The notes below the pieces were generated by a model, which made no database searches, was not told the origin of the DNA, and saw only the letters and a list, made by a program, of their open reading frames with translations. A stretch of DNA of 49,517 nucleotides from the NCBI GenBank assembly GCA_017301975.1, contig JAFLEI010000043.1:1-49517 (forward strand). Direction: 5' to 3'. Every line of letters starts with the position of its first letter. The first letter of the stretch is position 1. This DNA comes from Verrucomicrobiota bacterium (lineage in GTDB: Bacteria; Verrucomicrobiota; Verrucomicrobiia; Verrucomicrobiales; Verrucomicrobiaceae). The position numbers and the translations under genes are program-made. This document shows positions 24,799 to 36,175 of the stretch, piece by piece.

Positions 24799-24828
24799 TT
24801 GACAGCCATGGGATTTTTAACCTATGGC
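24799..24828 (+). promoter_or_regulatory. Possible promoter just before a secreted-protein gene
   Basis: TTGACA (24799-24804) is a perfect -35 box. The best -10 is weak (TATGGC at 24823-24828, 18-bp spacer). CCATGGG and CCTATGGC form an imperfect dyad across it. Transcription would start only a few bases before the ATG at 24838, giving a nearly leaderless message. Confidence 0.3.
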
Positions 24829-24837
24829 TCAAGTGTC

Positions 24838-25320
24838 ATGAAAACGACTACACGCGCTGTCTGGATGGTTCTCTCTCTCGTTGTCATCACTTTGCTCCCG
24901 GCCCAGGCCAAGGATGAGGTGCGGATGTCCTACCCTTCGAAGGTCGAAGCCTCGAAGGGAAAAGAGCGCGAGAAGCTTTTCACCCCATGGATGACCACCG
25001 AGGCCCTGCGCACCCAGGTCGATGAGAAGCGGGGCAAGGGGGAGCAGATCGTCTTCTTTGAATACAGCGGCAACCAGGCGCGCGGTATTTTTGTCAACAA
25101 GCTCAAGCTCACCGGCCCTTTCTCCCGCTGGATCATGTCCACGGAACAGGCGATGGAGGAGAAGCTCAACAGCGAGATCAAAGGCGGCCTCCAGCCCGCC
25201 TTCATCGTGCGCAATACCAGCGGCGGCTATACGATGCTTTTCGTCTCCCCCGGCGACCTCGAAAACGTGCGCAAGGAGCTCAAGGAACTGGGCATCGGAG
25301 AGCCCAGGCTGAAAAAGTGA
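24838..25320 (+). CDS. Secreted hypothetical protein, first of a tandem paralog pair
   Basis: From ATG 24838 it encodes 160 residues with a signal peptide (1-23, ending PAQA). The mature part is charged and helical/beta mixed (EVRMSYPSKVEASKGKEREK, then QPAFIVRN, TMLFVSPGDLENVRKELKEL). It is clearly paralogous to the next gene: the same signal peptide start, YPSKVE.SKGKEREKLF, QPAFIVR, MLFVSP and KELG.GEP.LKK ending. Likely periplasmic. No known domain or catalytic residue recognised. An in-frame start at 24784 is less likely. Confidence 0.8.
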   Translation: MKTTTRAVWMVLSLVVITLLPAQAKDEVRMSYPSKVEASKGKEREKLFTPWMTTEALRTQVDEKRGKGEQIVFFEYSGNQARGIFVNKLKLTGPFSRWIMSTEQAMEEKLNSEIKGGLQPAFIVRNTSGGYTMLFVSPGDLENVRKELKELGIGEPRLKK

Positions 25321-25354
25321 GCCTCTCGCACAGAATCCAACCTGACTGCATCTC

Positions 25355-25840
25355 ATGAAAACGACCGCACGTTCCGCTTGGATTGCCTTGTCCCTGGTTG
25401 GTCTCACCCTGCTGCCGTCGCAGGCCAAAGATGAATTGCGGGTGTCCTACCCGTCCAAAGTCGAGTCATCGAAAGGCAAGGAACGTGAGAAGCTCTTTTC
25501 CAAATGGATGAGCTCGCAGGCCGTCATGGCTCATAACGAGGAAATGTGGAAGAAGGGCCAGCAGTTGGTTTACTTCGAGTTCGACAGCGCCCAGAACCTG
25601 TGGCGCACCATCCATTCCAGCAAGCTTCAGTTTAAAGGCCCTTACTCCTGGCGGGCGTTCATAGATGAAAAGGAGATGGAGACCCAGCTCAATACTGAGA
25701 TCAAGATCGGCCGCCAGCCAGCTTTCATCGTCCGCGAGAATGGCGCCTATGCCATGCTCTTCGTCTCGCCGGAGGACATGGACGCCGTACGCACAGAGCT
25801 CAAGGAACTGGGCGTCGGCGAGCCGAAGCTGAAGAAGTAA
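25355..25840 (+). CDS. Secreted hypothetical protein, second of a tandem paralog pair
   Basis: The 161 residues carry a signal peptide ending PSQA and the same conserved blocks as the upstream neighbour (YPSKVESSKGKEREKLFS, QPAFIVRE, AMLFVSPEDMD, ELGVGEPKLKK). The middle part (NEEMWKKGQQLVYFEFDSAQ) diverges more. It lies 34 bp after the first copy, so the pair arose by tandem duplication and is probably one operon. It converges with leuS, only 22 bp away. Function unknown. Confidence 0.85.
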   Translation: MKTTARSAWIALSLVGLTLLPSQAKDELRVSYPSKVESSKGKEREKLFSKWMSSQAVMAHNEEMWKKGQQLVYFEFDSAQNLWRTIHSSKLQFKGPYSWRAFIDEKEMETQLNTEIKIGRQPAFIVRENGAYAMLFVSPEDMDAVRTELKELGVGEPKLKK

Positions 25841-25862
25841 GCGGGCCGCTGAACAGCGTGGC

Positions 25863-28430
<2,568 letters not shown>

Positions 28431-28639
28431 AGGGGGCGCGAAACAAGGCGAGGGTCGGAGAGAGGTCAAGCTGGCTTCACCATCATGAACAACGCCGCGC
28501 GCAAACGCCAGCCAAACCGCAGACGGACATGCCCGCCGGCAAGCCTGCCAGTGTCAGGCGCTATCCGCTGCTGCTGAGCTATTCACAGGCACCGAGTGCG
28601 GCGGACCCGAAAGCCCGTGCACCCTGCGCCATGATAGCT

Positions 28640-31600
28640 TTAGGCCATGCGGCCGCAGCACTGCTTGTACTTCTTGCCGCTGCCACAAGGACATGGGTCG
28701 TTACGACCAATGTTCGCGGCAGTTTTTGGCTTGGGTTTCGCGGCGCTGCTGGGAAGAATGAGACGCGGGCCGTCGCGGCCCGGATTGGGTGCGGCCTCCG
28801 GCTTCTCCTCTTCCTCTTCTTCACGACGCTGCGGGGCTTCGTTTTCACCGCCCTGAAGAGCCATCTGGGCCAGGAACTGCTCAAACGCGGCCAGTTGCTG
28901 CGTGCTGCGGAAGAGATTGCCGAGGACTTCGCCGTTGATGTTGTTCATCAGTTCCGCGAAGATCGTGAAGGCTTCCTGCTTGAACTCGATGAGCGGATCT
29001 TTCTGGCCGTAGGTGCGCAGGCCGACGCCTTCCTTCAGCGCATCCAGCGCGTACAGGTGCTCCTGCCACAGGCGGTCGATGGCGTTGAGGAGGATCATCT
29101 TTTCGATCTCCTGCAATGCGGTCGGATTGGCGTTGCCCACCTTCACCTCGTAGGCACCGAGAATCTTGTCCTTCAGGTAGGCGGACTTGGCTTCAAAATC
29201 GAGCTTCTTGAAGTCATCATCCAGCGTCCGCAGGCCAATCGGGAAGGTCATGTTCACCCACGCGAGCAGACCTTCATAATCGGCCACGTCGTCCCCCTTG
29301 ATATCCTTCGGCACAAAGGCGCCGAGGCGTTCGGTGACGCCCTTTTCCACGGCCTCGTTGATGAGGATGCGGGTGTCGTTGCTGTTGAGCACGTCGTTGC
29401 GCCATTCATAGACGACTTCGCGCTGCTGGTTCATCACGTCATCGTATTCGAGGACGCGCTTGCGCCAGACGTAGTTGCGCTGTTCCACGCGCTTCTGCGC
29501 GGTTTCCACGCTGCGGTTGAGCCAGGGGTGCTGAAGTTCCTCCCCTTCCTTCATGCCAAAGCGCTCCATCATCTTCGTCATGCGCTCTGCGGCGCCGAAG
29601 TTGCGCATGAGGTCGTCTTCAAAGCTGAGGAAGAATTTGCTCTCGCCGGGGTCACCCTGACGGGCGGAACGTCCGCGCAACTGACGGTCCACGCGGCGGC
29701 TTTCATGGCGCTCGGTGGCCAGCACGAAGAGGCCGCCGAGTTCGGAGACGCCTTCACCCAGCTTGATGTCCGTACCACGACCCGCCATGTTGGTGGAGAT
29801 GGTCACTGCGCCGCGATGACCGGCACGGGCGACGATTTCAGCCTCCTGGCGGTGATACTTCGCATTGAGCACGTTGTGCGTGATCTTCTTCAGCTTGAGC
29901 ATGCGCGAGACCATTTCCGAGGCTTCGACGCTGGCGGTGCCGACGAGGATCGGCTGGCCCTTGGCGTTGAGCTCCTGGATCAGCTCGATCACGGCGGCGA
30001 ATTTCTCGCGGCGTGTCTTGTAGATGCTGTCGTTGTGATCCTTGCGCTTCACCGGACGATTCGTCGGGATGGTGAGCACATCGAGATTGTAGATGTCGTG
30101 GAACTCAGCGGCATCGGTTTCCGCCGTGCCAGTCATGCCGCCCAGCTTTTGGTAGAGGCGGAAGTAGTTCTGAATGGTGATGGTGGCGAGCGTCTGCGTC
30201 TCGGCGTCGATCTGCACGCCTTCCTTCGCCTCCACGGCCTGGTGCAGGCCATCGCTCCAGCGGCGTCCGGCCATCTTACGACCTGTCTGCGCATCGACGA
30301 TGACGACCTTGTTCTCCTCGACCACGTACTCGACGTCCTTCTCATAGAGGCAGAAGGCACGCAGAAGCTGGCTGATCTGGTGAATGCGCTGACCCTGGTG
30401 GGAAAGACGGTCCTGCATCTCCGTTTTCTTGCGGGTGCGGGCTTCTTCGGAGAGCGTCATGTCGCCGTCGATCTCCGAGTACACCGTGGCGATGTCCGGC
30501 AGCACGAAGGCGTCCGGCTCATCAGGGCTGAGGAAATTGCGCCCCATCTCGGTGAGATCGGCATCGTGGGATTTCTCCTCGATGAAGTAGTACAGCTCTT
30601 CCTTGAGCTTGAAGAACTCGACCTTTTGCGTGTCGGCGTAGAGCGAGAGCTCGGCCTTCTCCATCGCACGGCGGAGTTCGGGGTCCTCCATGCAGCGGGT
30701 CAGCGCACGGTTCTTCGGCTGGCCCATCTGCACCTGGAAGAGTTTGAGCCCGGCCTGCTCCAGCTCACCGGCTGCGGCGGCTTCCTTGGCCTCCGTGATG
30801 AGGCGATTGCAAAGCGTGTTCTGGCGGCGCACGAGCTGATCCACCAGGGGCTTGTAACGCTCATACTGGTGATTGCTCTCCGCAGCCATGACAGGGCCGC
30901 TGATGATCAAAGGCGTGCGTGCTTCATCAATGAGCACGGAGTCCACTTCATCCACGATGGCGAAGTAGTGGCCGCGCTGCACCTGCTGCTCCTTGCTGGA
31001 GGCCATGCCGTTGTCGCGCAGGTAGTCGAAACCGAACTCGCTGTTCGTTCCATAGGTGATGTCCGCCTGATATTGGTCGCGGCGCAGGTGGCTTGGCTGG
31101 TCGTTCTGAATGCAGCCGACCGTGAGGCCGAGGTACTTATAAAGGCTGCCCATCCACTCGCTGTCACGACGTGCGAGGTAATCATTCACCGTGATGACGT
31201 GCACGCCACGGCCGGTGAGGGCGTTCAAATACACTGGCAGCGTTCCCACCAGCGTCTTCCCTTCCCCGGTCGCCATTTCAGCGATCATCCCGCGATGCAG
31301 CGCGACACCACCGACAAGCTGCACATCAAAGTGCACCATGTTCCAGCCCAGCGGCTGGTCGCAGACCATGATCTCGCGTCCGCACATGCGGCGGGCGGCG
31401 TTTTTCACTACGGCATAAGCTTCCGGAAGAATGTCATTGAGCATCTTCGATTCGATTGCGGCGAAGTCCGGCTGGATGGCGTTCCAGGCTTCACGCGCGC
31501 GGTCGATGCGTGCCTTCTTGTCATCCAGGGCGGCGCCGTTCCAGGCTGCGCTGGCGAGATAATCATTTTCCAGCGCCGGGAAATGCGGCTTCAGTGCGGT

Positions 31601-31861
31601 GAAATATTTCTCCACAGCCTCCAGGCAGGCGTCCACCTCAGCTTCGTTCGCGATGCGCAGGCTCACCCCGCCGAGGAAAGGCGGCGTGTGAAAGGCGCGG
31701 AACTGGGCCTGCCATTTCTGGGTGCGTTGCTGCAGCGCTTCCTCCGGCTCGTTTTGAAGCTGGGCTTCGATGCGGTTGATCTCGGCCACCGTAGGTTGAA
31801 GCTTGCGCACAGTGCGCTGGTTCTTGGTGCCGATGATTTTTTTGATGATCCAGTTGAACAT
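28640..31861 (-). CDS. secA: Preprotein translocase ATPase SecA
   Basis: The 1073-residue motor drives proteins through SecYEG. It has Walker A MATGEGKT in NBD1, the DEAD-type VDEVDSVLIDEARTPLIISG, the signature GRGTDIKLGEGV and GRSARQGDPG, and a C-terminal SecB/zinc tail CPCGSGKKYKQCC. It is about 170 residues longer than E. coli SecA. Part of the excess is in the N-terminal region before NBD1 and around the helical scaffold, as commonly seen outside Proteobacteria. It is separated from leuS by about 210 bp without a gene. Confidence 0.98.
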   Translation of the reverse strand: MFNWIIKKIIGTKNQRTVRKLQPTVAEINRIEAQLQNEPEEALQQRTQKWQAQFRAFHTPPFLGGVSLRIANEAEVDACLEAVEKYFTALKPHFPALENDYLASAAWNGAALDDKKARIDRAREAWNAIQPDFAAIESKMLNDILPEAYAVVKNAARRMCGREIMVCDQPLGWNMVHFDVQLVGGVALHRGMIAEMATGEGKTLVGTLPVYLNALTGRGVHVITVNDYLARRDSEWMGSLYKYLGLTVGCIQNDQPSHLRRDQYQADITYGTNSEFGFDYLRDNGMASSKEQQVQRGHYFAIVDEVDSVLIDEARTPLIISGPVMAAESNHQYERYKPLVDQLVRRQNTLCNRLITEAKEAAAAGELEQAGLKLFQVQMGQPKNRALTRCMEDPELRRAMEKAELSLYADTQKVEFFKLKEELYYFIEEKSHDADLTEMGRNFLSPDEPDAFVLPDIATVYSEIDGDMTLSEEARTRKKTEMQDRLSHQGQRIHQISQLLRAFCLYEKDVEYVVEENKVVIVDAQTGRKMAGRRWSDGLHQAVEAKEGVQIDAETQTLATITIQNYFRLYQKLGGMTGTAETDAAEFHDIYNLDVLTIPTNRPVKRKDHNDSIYKTRREKFAAVIELIQELNAKGQPILVGTASVEASEMVSRMLKLKKITHNVLNAKYHRQEAEIVARAGHRGAVTISTNMAGRGTDIKLGEGVSELGGLFVLATERHESRRVDRQLRGRSARQGDPGESKFFLSFEDDLMRNFGAAERMTKMMERFGMKEGEELQHPWLNRSVETAQKRVEQRNYVWRKRVLEYDDVMNQQREVVYEWRNDVLNSNDTRILINEAVEKGVTERLGAFVPKDIKGDDVADYEGLLAWVNMTFPIGLRTLDDDFKKLDFEAKSAYLKDKILGAYEVKVGNANPTALQEIEKMILLNAIDRLWQEHLYALDALKEGVGLRTYGQKDPLIEFKQEAFTIFAELMNNINGEVLGNLFRSTQQLAAFEQFLAQMALQGGENEAPQRREEEEEEKPEAAPNPGRDGPRLILPSSAAKPKPKTAANIGRNDPCPCGSGKKYKQCCGRMA

Positions 31862-31946
31862 GGGAAATGAGAATACGCCGCCCGGCGCACAATGGCCGGG
31901 TCGGGGGGAGGCCGAATGTGGCGGATGTCAGCCAACGCGCAAGGAC

Positions 31947-32213
31947 TCAAACAGCCTGTCTCGCCGGGGTCGTGCGAAAGACCAGCTCCTTCACCCGGCG
32001 CGGAATCATGGCACTTTTCACCACTTCCGGCTTCACGCTGCGCAGGAAATCGAGCAAAATCACCGGTGATTCCACGATCATCCGCTCGATCTGGTCACGA
32101 CGGTGCGTCCAGCGCGAATTGCGGTGCAGGTAGTCGAGATCGGCGAGGATTTCATCGACATCTCCCTCGCTGAAACCAGCGAGCTGAAACGCATAGGGGT
32201 CGTAAAGAGGCAT
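31947..32213 (-). CDS. Small hypothetical protein, 88 aa
   Basis: From ATG 32213 it encodes 88 soluble residues. The first half is acidic and helical (FSEGDVDEILADLDYLHRN) and the second basic (RRVKELVFR). An in-frame Met at 32267 adds less likely residues. It lies 85 bp upstream of secA on the same strand and may share its transcript. I do not recognise the family. Confidence 0.65.
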   Translation of the reverse strand: MPLYDPYAFQLAGFSEGDVDEILADLDYLHRNSRWTHRRDQIERMIVESPVILLDFLRSVKPEVVKSAMIPRRVKELVFRTTPARQAV

Positions 32214-32287
32214 GGCGATGTGCGGTGAGAACGGCGCAGATGAAATCGAGAATGAGTGATCCGACAAGCGCTTCCCTATTCAATTTT

Positions 32288-32310
32288 CTGGCAACGAAAA
32301 TAATTGCCAG
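32288..32310. repeat. Small hairpin in a divergent promoter region
   Basis: CTGGCAA (32288-32294) and TTGCCAG (32304-32310) pair around an A-rich 9-base loop. It sits between the leftward gene at 32213 and the rightward operon starting at 32359, so it could be a regulator-binding dyad. Confidence 0.35.
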
Positions 32311-32358
32311 CAGTTGAAATGTAGCTTTTCGCCGCGCTTCACGTTTAACTGGCACCTC

Positions 32359-34674
32359 ATGCCCCGCATCCTCTGGCAAAATACGGACATCACCTGGCTC
32401 GCCGCCCTGGTGGTTCTTCTTGTCATCGGCCTTCTCTGGCTGGGCTACCGCCACTCTCCGCTGCGCGGCTGGCGCAAACTCGCGGCGATGTTCTGCAAGC
32501 TGGCTGCCCTCGCGCTGCTGGCGCTCTGCCTGCTCGATCCCCTCTGGACCCAGCAGCAGCCGAAGAAGGGCGAAAACGAAATCATCGTGCTGGTGGACAC
32601 CAGCGCCTCTCTGGAAACGGCGGAAAAGCCGGGCGAGGCCACCCGCGCCGCCCAGGTCTCCGCCGCGCTGAACTCCGGCACGGAAGACGCCGCGTGGATC
32701 AAGGCCCTGAGTGAAGACTTCCGCCTGCGCCTCATGACCGTGGGCGCACAGACGCAGAGCGTGCCGAACTTCCGCGCCTTGAAGTTTGACGGCTCACGCT
32801 CCGATCTCTGCCGCACACTCATGACCCTGCGCAGCGGCGGCTCCAATCTCGCCGCCGTGGTCTTAATCAGTGATGGCAACGCCACCGATGCCTCCACATG
32901 GAAGGCGGAAGCAAAAGGCGCGCCCATTTTCACCGTGCTGGCCGGCAAGAATGCCCCCTCCCCCGATCTGGCCATCCTCGATGCCACGGTGGCGACGAGT
33001 CCTTTTGAAGATGCGCCCATCACCCTCACCTCCCGTGTCTCTGCGCAAGGGCTGAATGGCAAACAAGCCACGCTTTCCGCGCTTGATGAACAGGGAAAAG
33101 CCATCGTGACGGAAAAAGTCACCTTCAATGGCAACTTGCCTCAGACCGTGCGCCTGCGCATTCCGGTGGCCAAACCGGGCGTCTCCTTTCACAAGCTCGA
33201 ACTCAAGGCCGAAGGCGTCAGCGAAGCCACCCTCGCAAACAACACACGCTTATTAGAGGCGGATCGCGGCAGCGGCCCCTACCGCGTGCTCTACATCGCC
33301 GGCAGGCCCAACTGGGAGTACAAATTCCTGCGCCGCGCCATCGCCGCGGATGACGACATCCAGATGCCCAGCCTCGTCCGCATCGCCAAACGCGAGCCCA
33401 AGTTTGAATGGCGCGGCCATGCCGGTGAGAGCGCGAACCCCTTGTTTCGCGGCTTTGGCGCGAAGGAAGGCGAGGAGGCCCAGCGCTATGACCAGCCCGT
33501 GCTCATCCGCCTGGGCACCCGCGATGCGAAGGAGCTCAGCGACGGCTTCCCCAAGGCCGCCGAAGATTTGTTCAGCGAGTATCGCGCCATCATCATCGAC
33601 GATCTCGAAGCCGGCTTCTTCACGCAGGAGCAGATGCACCTGATCCAGCGCTTTGTCAGCGAGCGAGGCGGCGCCCTGCTCATGCTCGGCGGGCAGGAGT
33701 GCTATCAGGCGGGCGGCTATGATCACACCCCCATCGGCAGCATGCTGCCGGTGTATCTGGACCGCACGACCACCACGGGCCCCATGCTGGATGCGCGCCT
33801 CAACTTCACCCGTGAAGGCTGGCTGGAGTCCTGGATGCGCCTGCGCACGGATCGTGAGGAAGAAGAAAAGCGCCTGAGCGCCATGCCGTCCTTCTATTCC
33901 ATCAATCAGACCTTTGCCATCAAGCCCGGCGCCAGCATTCTGGCCACCGTCTCCGACGCCGCGCAGACCACGGTGCCCGCCATCGTTTCTCAGCGTTTCG
34001 GCGAAGGCCGCGTGGGCAGCGTGCTGGTCGCCGACCTCTGGCGCTGGGGCATGAACGACGCGGACTCGCGCAAGGACATGGAGCGTGCGTGGCGGCAGCT
34101 CATGCGCTGGCTCGTGGTGGATGTGGCCGACAGCATCTCCTTTTCCACCGAGACCGATCCCGCCGACCGCGAGCGCGTGAAGCTCTCCGTTCGTGTGCGT
34201 GACCGTTCCTTCAAAGCCCACGGCGATGCGCTGGTGAAGATCGAAGTGACTCAGCCCGACGGCAAAAAATCCCAGCTCTTCGCCGAGCCCAGCCTCAAGG
34301 AAGCGGGCCTGTTTGAAACCGAGTTCTTCTCCTCCGCCTCCGGCAACTACCGCGCCACGGCCACGGTGGAGGACATGGAAAAACACACACAGCTCGGCCT
34401 CAAGACCACCGGCTGGACCTACGGCCCGCAGGCCGAAGAATTCAGCCGCCTCGCACCTGACCGCGCCTTCCTGCAGCGCATCGCGACTGAGACGAACGGC
34501 CAGATGCTCGCGCTCGATGAGATCGCCAAGGTGCCGGAGCTGCTGAAGAACATCCGCGTACCCGTCGAGGTCACGCTTTCGACACCATTGTGGCATACGC
34601 CCTGGATCTTCCTGGCCCTGCTGGTCCTCATCGGCACCGAATGGTTTTTGCGCAGAAAAGGAGGTATGGCATGA
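32359..34674 (+). CDS. vWA/GATase1-like large membrane protein
   Basis: From ATG 32359 it encodes 771 residues. Two N-terminal membrane helices (about 11-30 and 41-60) precede a von Willebrand A-type domain (EIIVLVDTSASLE, then VVLISDGNAT). A class I glutamine-amidotransferase-like domain follows in the middle (FSEYRAIIIDDLEAGFFTQ, RGGALLMLGGQECYQAGGY) and a third helix near the C-terminus precedes RRKGG. This layout is common in Planctomycetota and Verrucomicrobiota, usually near BatA/MoxR genes. The GATase active Cys triad is not evident. Its stop overlaps the next start (ATGA). Confidence 0.85.
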   Translation: MPRILWQNTDITWLAALVVLLVIGLLWLGYRHSPLRGWRKLAAMFCKLAALALLALCLLDPLWTQQQPKKGENEIIVLVDTSASLETAEKPGEATRAAQVSAALNSGTEDAAWIKALSEDFRLRLMTVGAQTQSVPNFRALKFDGSRSDLCRTLMTLRSGGSNLAAVVLISDGNATDASTWKAEAKGAPIFTVLAGKNAPSPDLAILDATVATSPFEDAPITLTSRVSAQGLNGKQATLSALDEQGKAIVTEKVTFNGNLPQTVRLRIPVAKPGVSFHKLELKAEGVSEATLANNTRLLEADRGSGPYRVLYIAGRPNWEYKFLRRAIAADDDIQMPSLVRIAKREPKFEWRGHAGESANPLFRGFGAKEGEEAQRYDQPVLIRLGTRDAKELSDGFPKAAEDLFSEYRAIIIDDLEAGFFTQEQMHLIQRFVSERGGALLMLGGQECYQAGGYDHTPIGSMLPVYLDRTTTTGPMLDARLNFTREGWLESWMRLRTDREEEEKRLSAMPSFYSINQTFAIKPGASILATVSDAAQTTVPAIVSQRFGEGRVGSVLVADLWRWGMNDADSRKDMERAWRQLMRWLVVDVADSISFSTETDPADRERVKLSVRVRDRSFKAHGDALVKIEVTQPDGKKSQLFAEPSLKEAGLFETEFFSSASGNYRATATVEDMEKHTQLGLKTTGWTYGPQAEEFSRLAPDRAFLQRIATETNGQMLALDEIAKVPELLKNIRVPVEVTLSTPLWHTPWIFLALLVLIGTEWFLRRKGGMA

Positions 34675-35687
34675 GAAAGAAAGTAGTCGAGAGCTTCAGC
34701 TCGTTCCGGCGTGTTTTGACAAAAAGCCCACGCCTTCCCCAGCGCCGCTTCCAGAACGAGCTAAAGCTCATAACTACTTTACTGCTGCTCCTGCTCACCT
34801 CCCTCCTCCACGCCGCCCCGCGTGAGCTGGAGGTTCTCATCGTCCTCGGCGCTCCCGGCACCGAAGAGTACGGCAAGAAATTCAAAACGCAGCTGGATGC
34901 CTGGACCAACGCCTGCACCAAGGCCGGCATCACCCCCGCAGTCATTCGCGGAGAAAAGACCACCGAAGAACTCGAACGACGCCTAACCGCCTCCGATCCC
35001 ACTCACTCCCTCTGGCTCGTGCTCATCGGCCACGGCACCTTTGACGGACGCGAAGCCATGTTTAGCGCCGAAGGCCCGGACTTTGATGCCAAACAACTCG
35101 CCGGCTGGCTCAAACCCCTCAAGCAAGAAGTCGCCGTGATTCACACCGCCTCCTCCAGCGGCGGCTTTTTGAAACCGCTCTCTGGCAAAAACCGCATCAT
35201 CATCACCTCCACCAAGAGCCCGGACGAAGTCTTCTACGCCCGCTTCGGCGAATACTTCGCCGATGCCATCGGCGGGCTGCCTGAGGCGGATCTCGATCAA
35301 GACAAGCAGGTGTCCCTGCTGGAGGCCTTCCGCCACGCCAGCAAAGCTGCCGCGACCTTCTATGAGAATGACGGTCGCCTCGCCACCGAGCACGCCCTGC
35401 TCGAAGACAACGGCGACGGCATCGGCACGCGCAGTGAAGTCTTCGGCTCAGACGCGCCCGTCCCCGCCGGCATGGCCGTCGATGGCGAGCGTGCCGCACA
35501 GATGGTCCTTGTCCTGAGCGAAGAAGAGCAGCAGCTTACCGACGCGCAGCGCAGCACACGGGATTCCTTGGATCGTGAACTGAAGACTTTGAAAGAGCAG
35601 CGCACGAAGCTCAAGGAAGACGACTACTATTCCAAGCTCGAAGCCCTCCTGCGCAAGCTGGGGGAGGTTTATGACAAGAAGTCGTGA
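34671..35687 (+). CDS. Caspase/legumain-like protein lacking the catalytic cysteine
   Basis: The 338-residue protein starts at an ATG overlapping the upstream stop, with AGGAGGT just before it. Residues 33-48 form a signal-peptide core. A C13/C14-like domain follows: SLWLVLIGHGTFDG contains the expected His121, and AVIHTASSSGGFL is where such enzymes have DxCxSGG, but here Ser161 replaces Cys. The C-terminal part is a charged coiled coil (DSLDRELKTLKEQRTKLKED). It is probably an inactive, ligand-binding relative. Its residues 4-36 are encoded by a 99-bp inverted-repeat element inserted in frame. Confidence 0.75.
   Translation: MRKKVVESFSSFRRVLTKSPRLPQRRFQNELKLITTLLLLLLTSLLHAAPRELEVLIVLGAPGTEEYGKKFKTQLDAWTNACTKAGITPAVIRGEKTTEELERRLTASDPTHSLWLVLIGHGTFDGREAMFSAEGPDFDAKQLAGWLKPLKQEVAVIHTASSSGGFLKPLSGKNRIIITSTKSPDEVFYARFGEYFADAIGGLPEADLDQDKQVSLLEAFRHASKAAATFYENDGRLATEHALLEDNGDGIGTRSEVFGSDAPVPAGMAVDGERAAQMVLVLSEEEQQLTDAQRSTRDSLDRELKTLKEQRTKLKEDDYYSKLEALLRKLGEVYDKKS
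34681..34779. repeat. 99-bp inverted-repeat element inserted in frame in a coding region
   Basis: The first 29 bases (34681-34709) and the last 29 (34751-34779) are inverted repeats matching at 24 of 29 positions, built around GAGCTTCAGCTCGTTC. The length is exactly 33 codons. Removing it in silico joins ATGAGAAAGA to TACTGCTGC and restores a short classic signal peptide (MRKILLLLLTSLLHAAP). Confidence 0.8.
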
Positions 35688-36175
35688 TCGTCAAAATTCA
35701 TCTCTCCCCATCCAATCCAGCCGAGCATGAGCCCGGGCACATGGCTTTGTCATGGCATGCCGAGGATGAGTCGGCTTTTCGCGGCTTCGTTTTTCGGGTG
35801 GAGGATCTGCCATCAGAGTTTCAAGAACCGGGCCGATGGAGGGATTATCTGTTTTCACACACAGTTCCCGGTCATGTGATCGAAGACATTGGCATGCGTG
35901 ACAAAACAGAACAAAACGAAGGCGACCTGCTGGAAGAAAGCTGGCCTGCTGGCCGCCCGCAGCAAGAGGTGCTCCAAAGCATCTGCAGACCAGGCCCGCA
36001 AGGCCTTTACAGCTTCAATCCAGATGACCATCCGGGGGCGCACAATTGCGTGACCTGGGCGGCAAGCAGAGTCAATGAGGCATTGGGAGAAGTCTTGCCA
36101 AAGGTGCGGCAAGGACGTATTAAGTTGATGGCCGAAGTACTGCGCCAGCGTCAGAACCAGCGTTCCAAATCATGA
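35684..36175 (+). CDS. Putative permuted papain-fold (NlpC/P60-like) protein
   Basis: The GTG at 35684 overlaps the previous TGA (GTGA) and gives 163 residues. An early His in PGHMALSW (H19) followed by GFVF, and a late Cys in GAHNCVTWAASRVNEALG (C122), give the His-then-Cys order of permuted papain-like enzymes, with NC-x-TWA typical for cysteine amidases or acyltransferases. No signal peptide. The assignment is by pattern. It is third in a four-gene coupled operon, directly before a small protein that could be its partner or inhibitor. Confidence 0.6.
   Translation: MIVKIHLSPSNPAEHEPGHMALSWHAEDESAFRGFVFRVEDLPSEFQEPGRWRDYLFSHTVPGHVIEDIGMRDKTEQNEGDLLEESWPAGRPQQEVLQSICRPGPQGLYSFNPDDHPGAHNCVTWAASRVNEALGEVLPKVRQGRIKLMAEVLRQRQNQRSKS

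Noticed and set aside
28529..31870. A plus-strand frame open for more than 1,100 codons, antisense to secA
   Set aside because: It lies over the entire secA gene, has no coherent motifs and is explained by the GC-rich codon use of secA, which avoids stops in the complementary frame.
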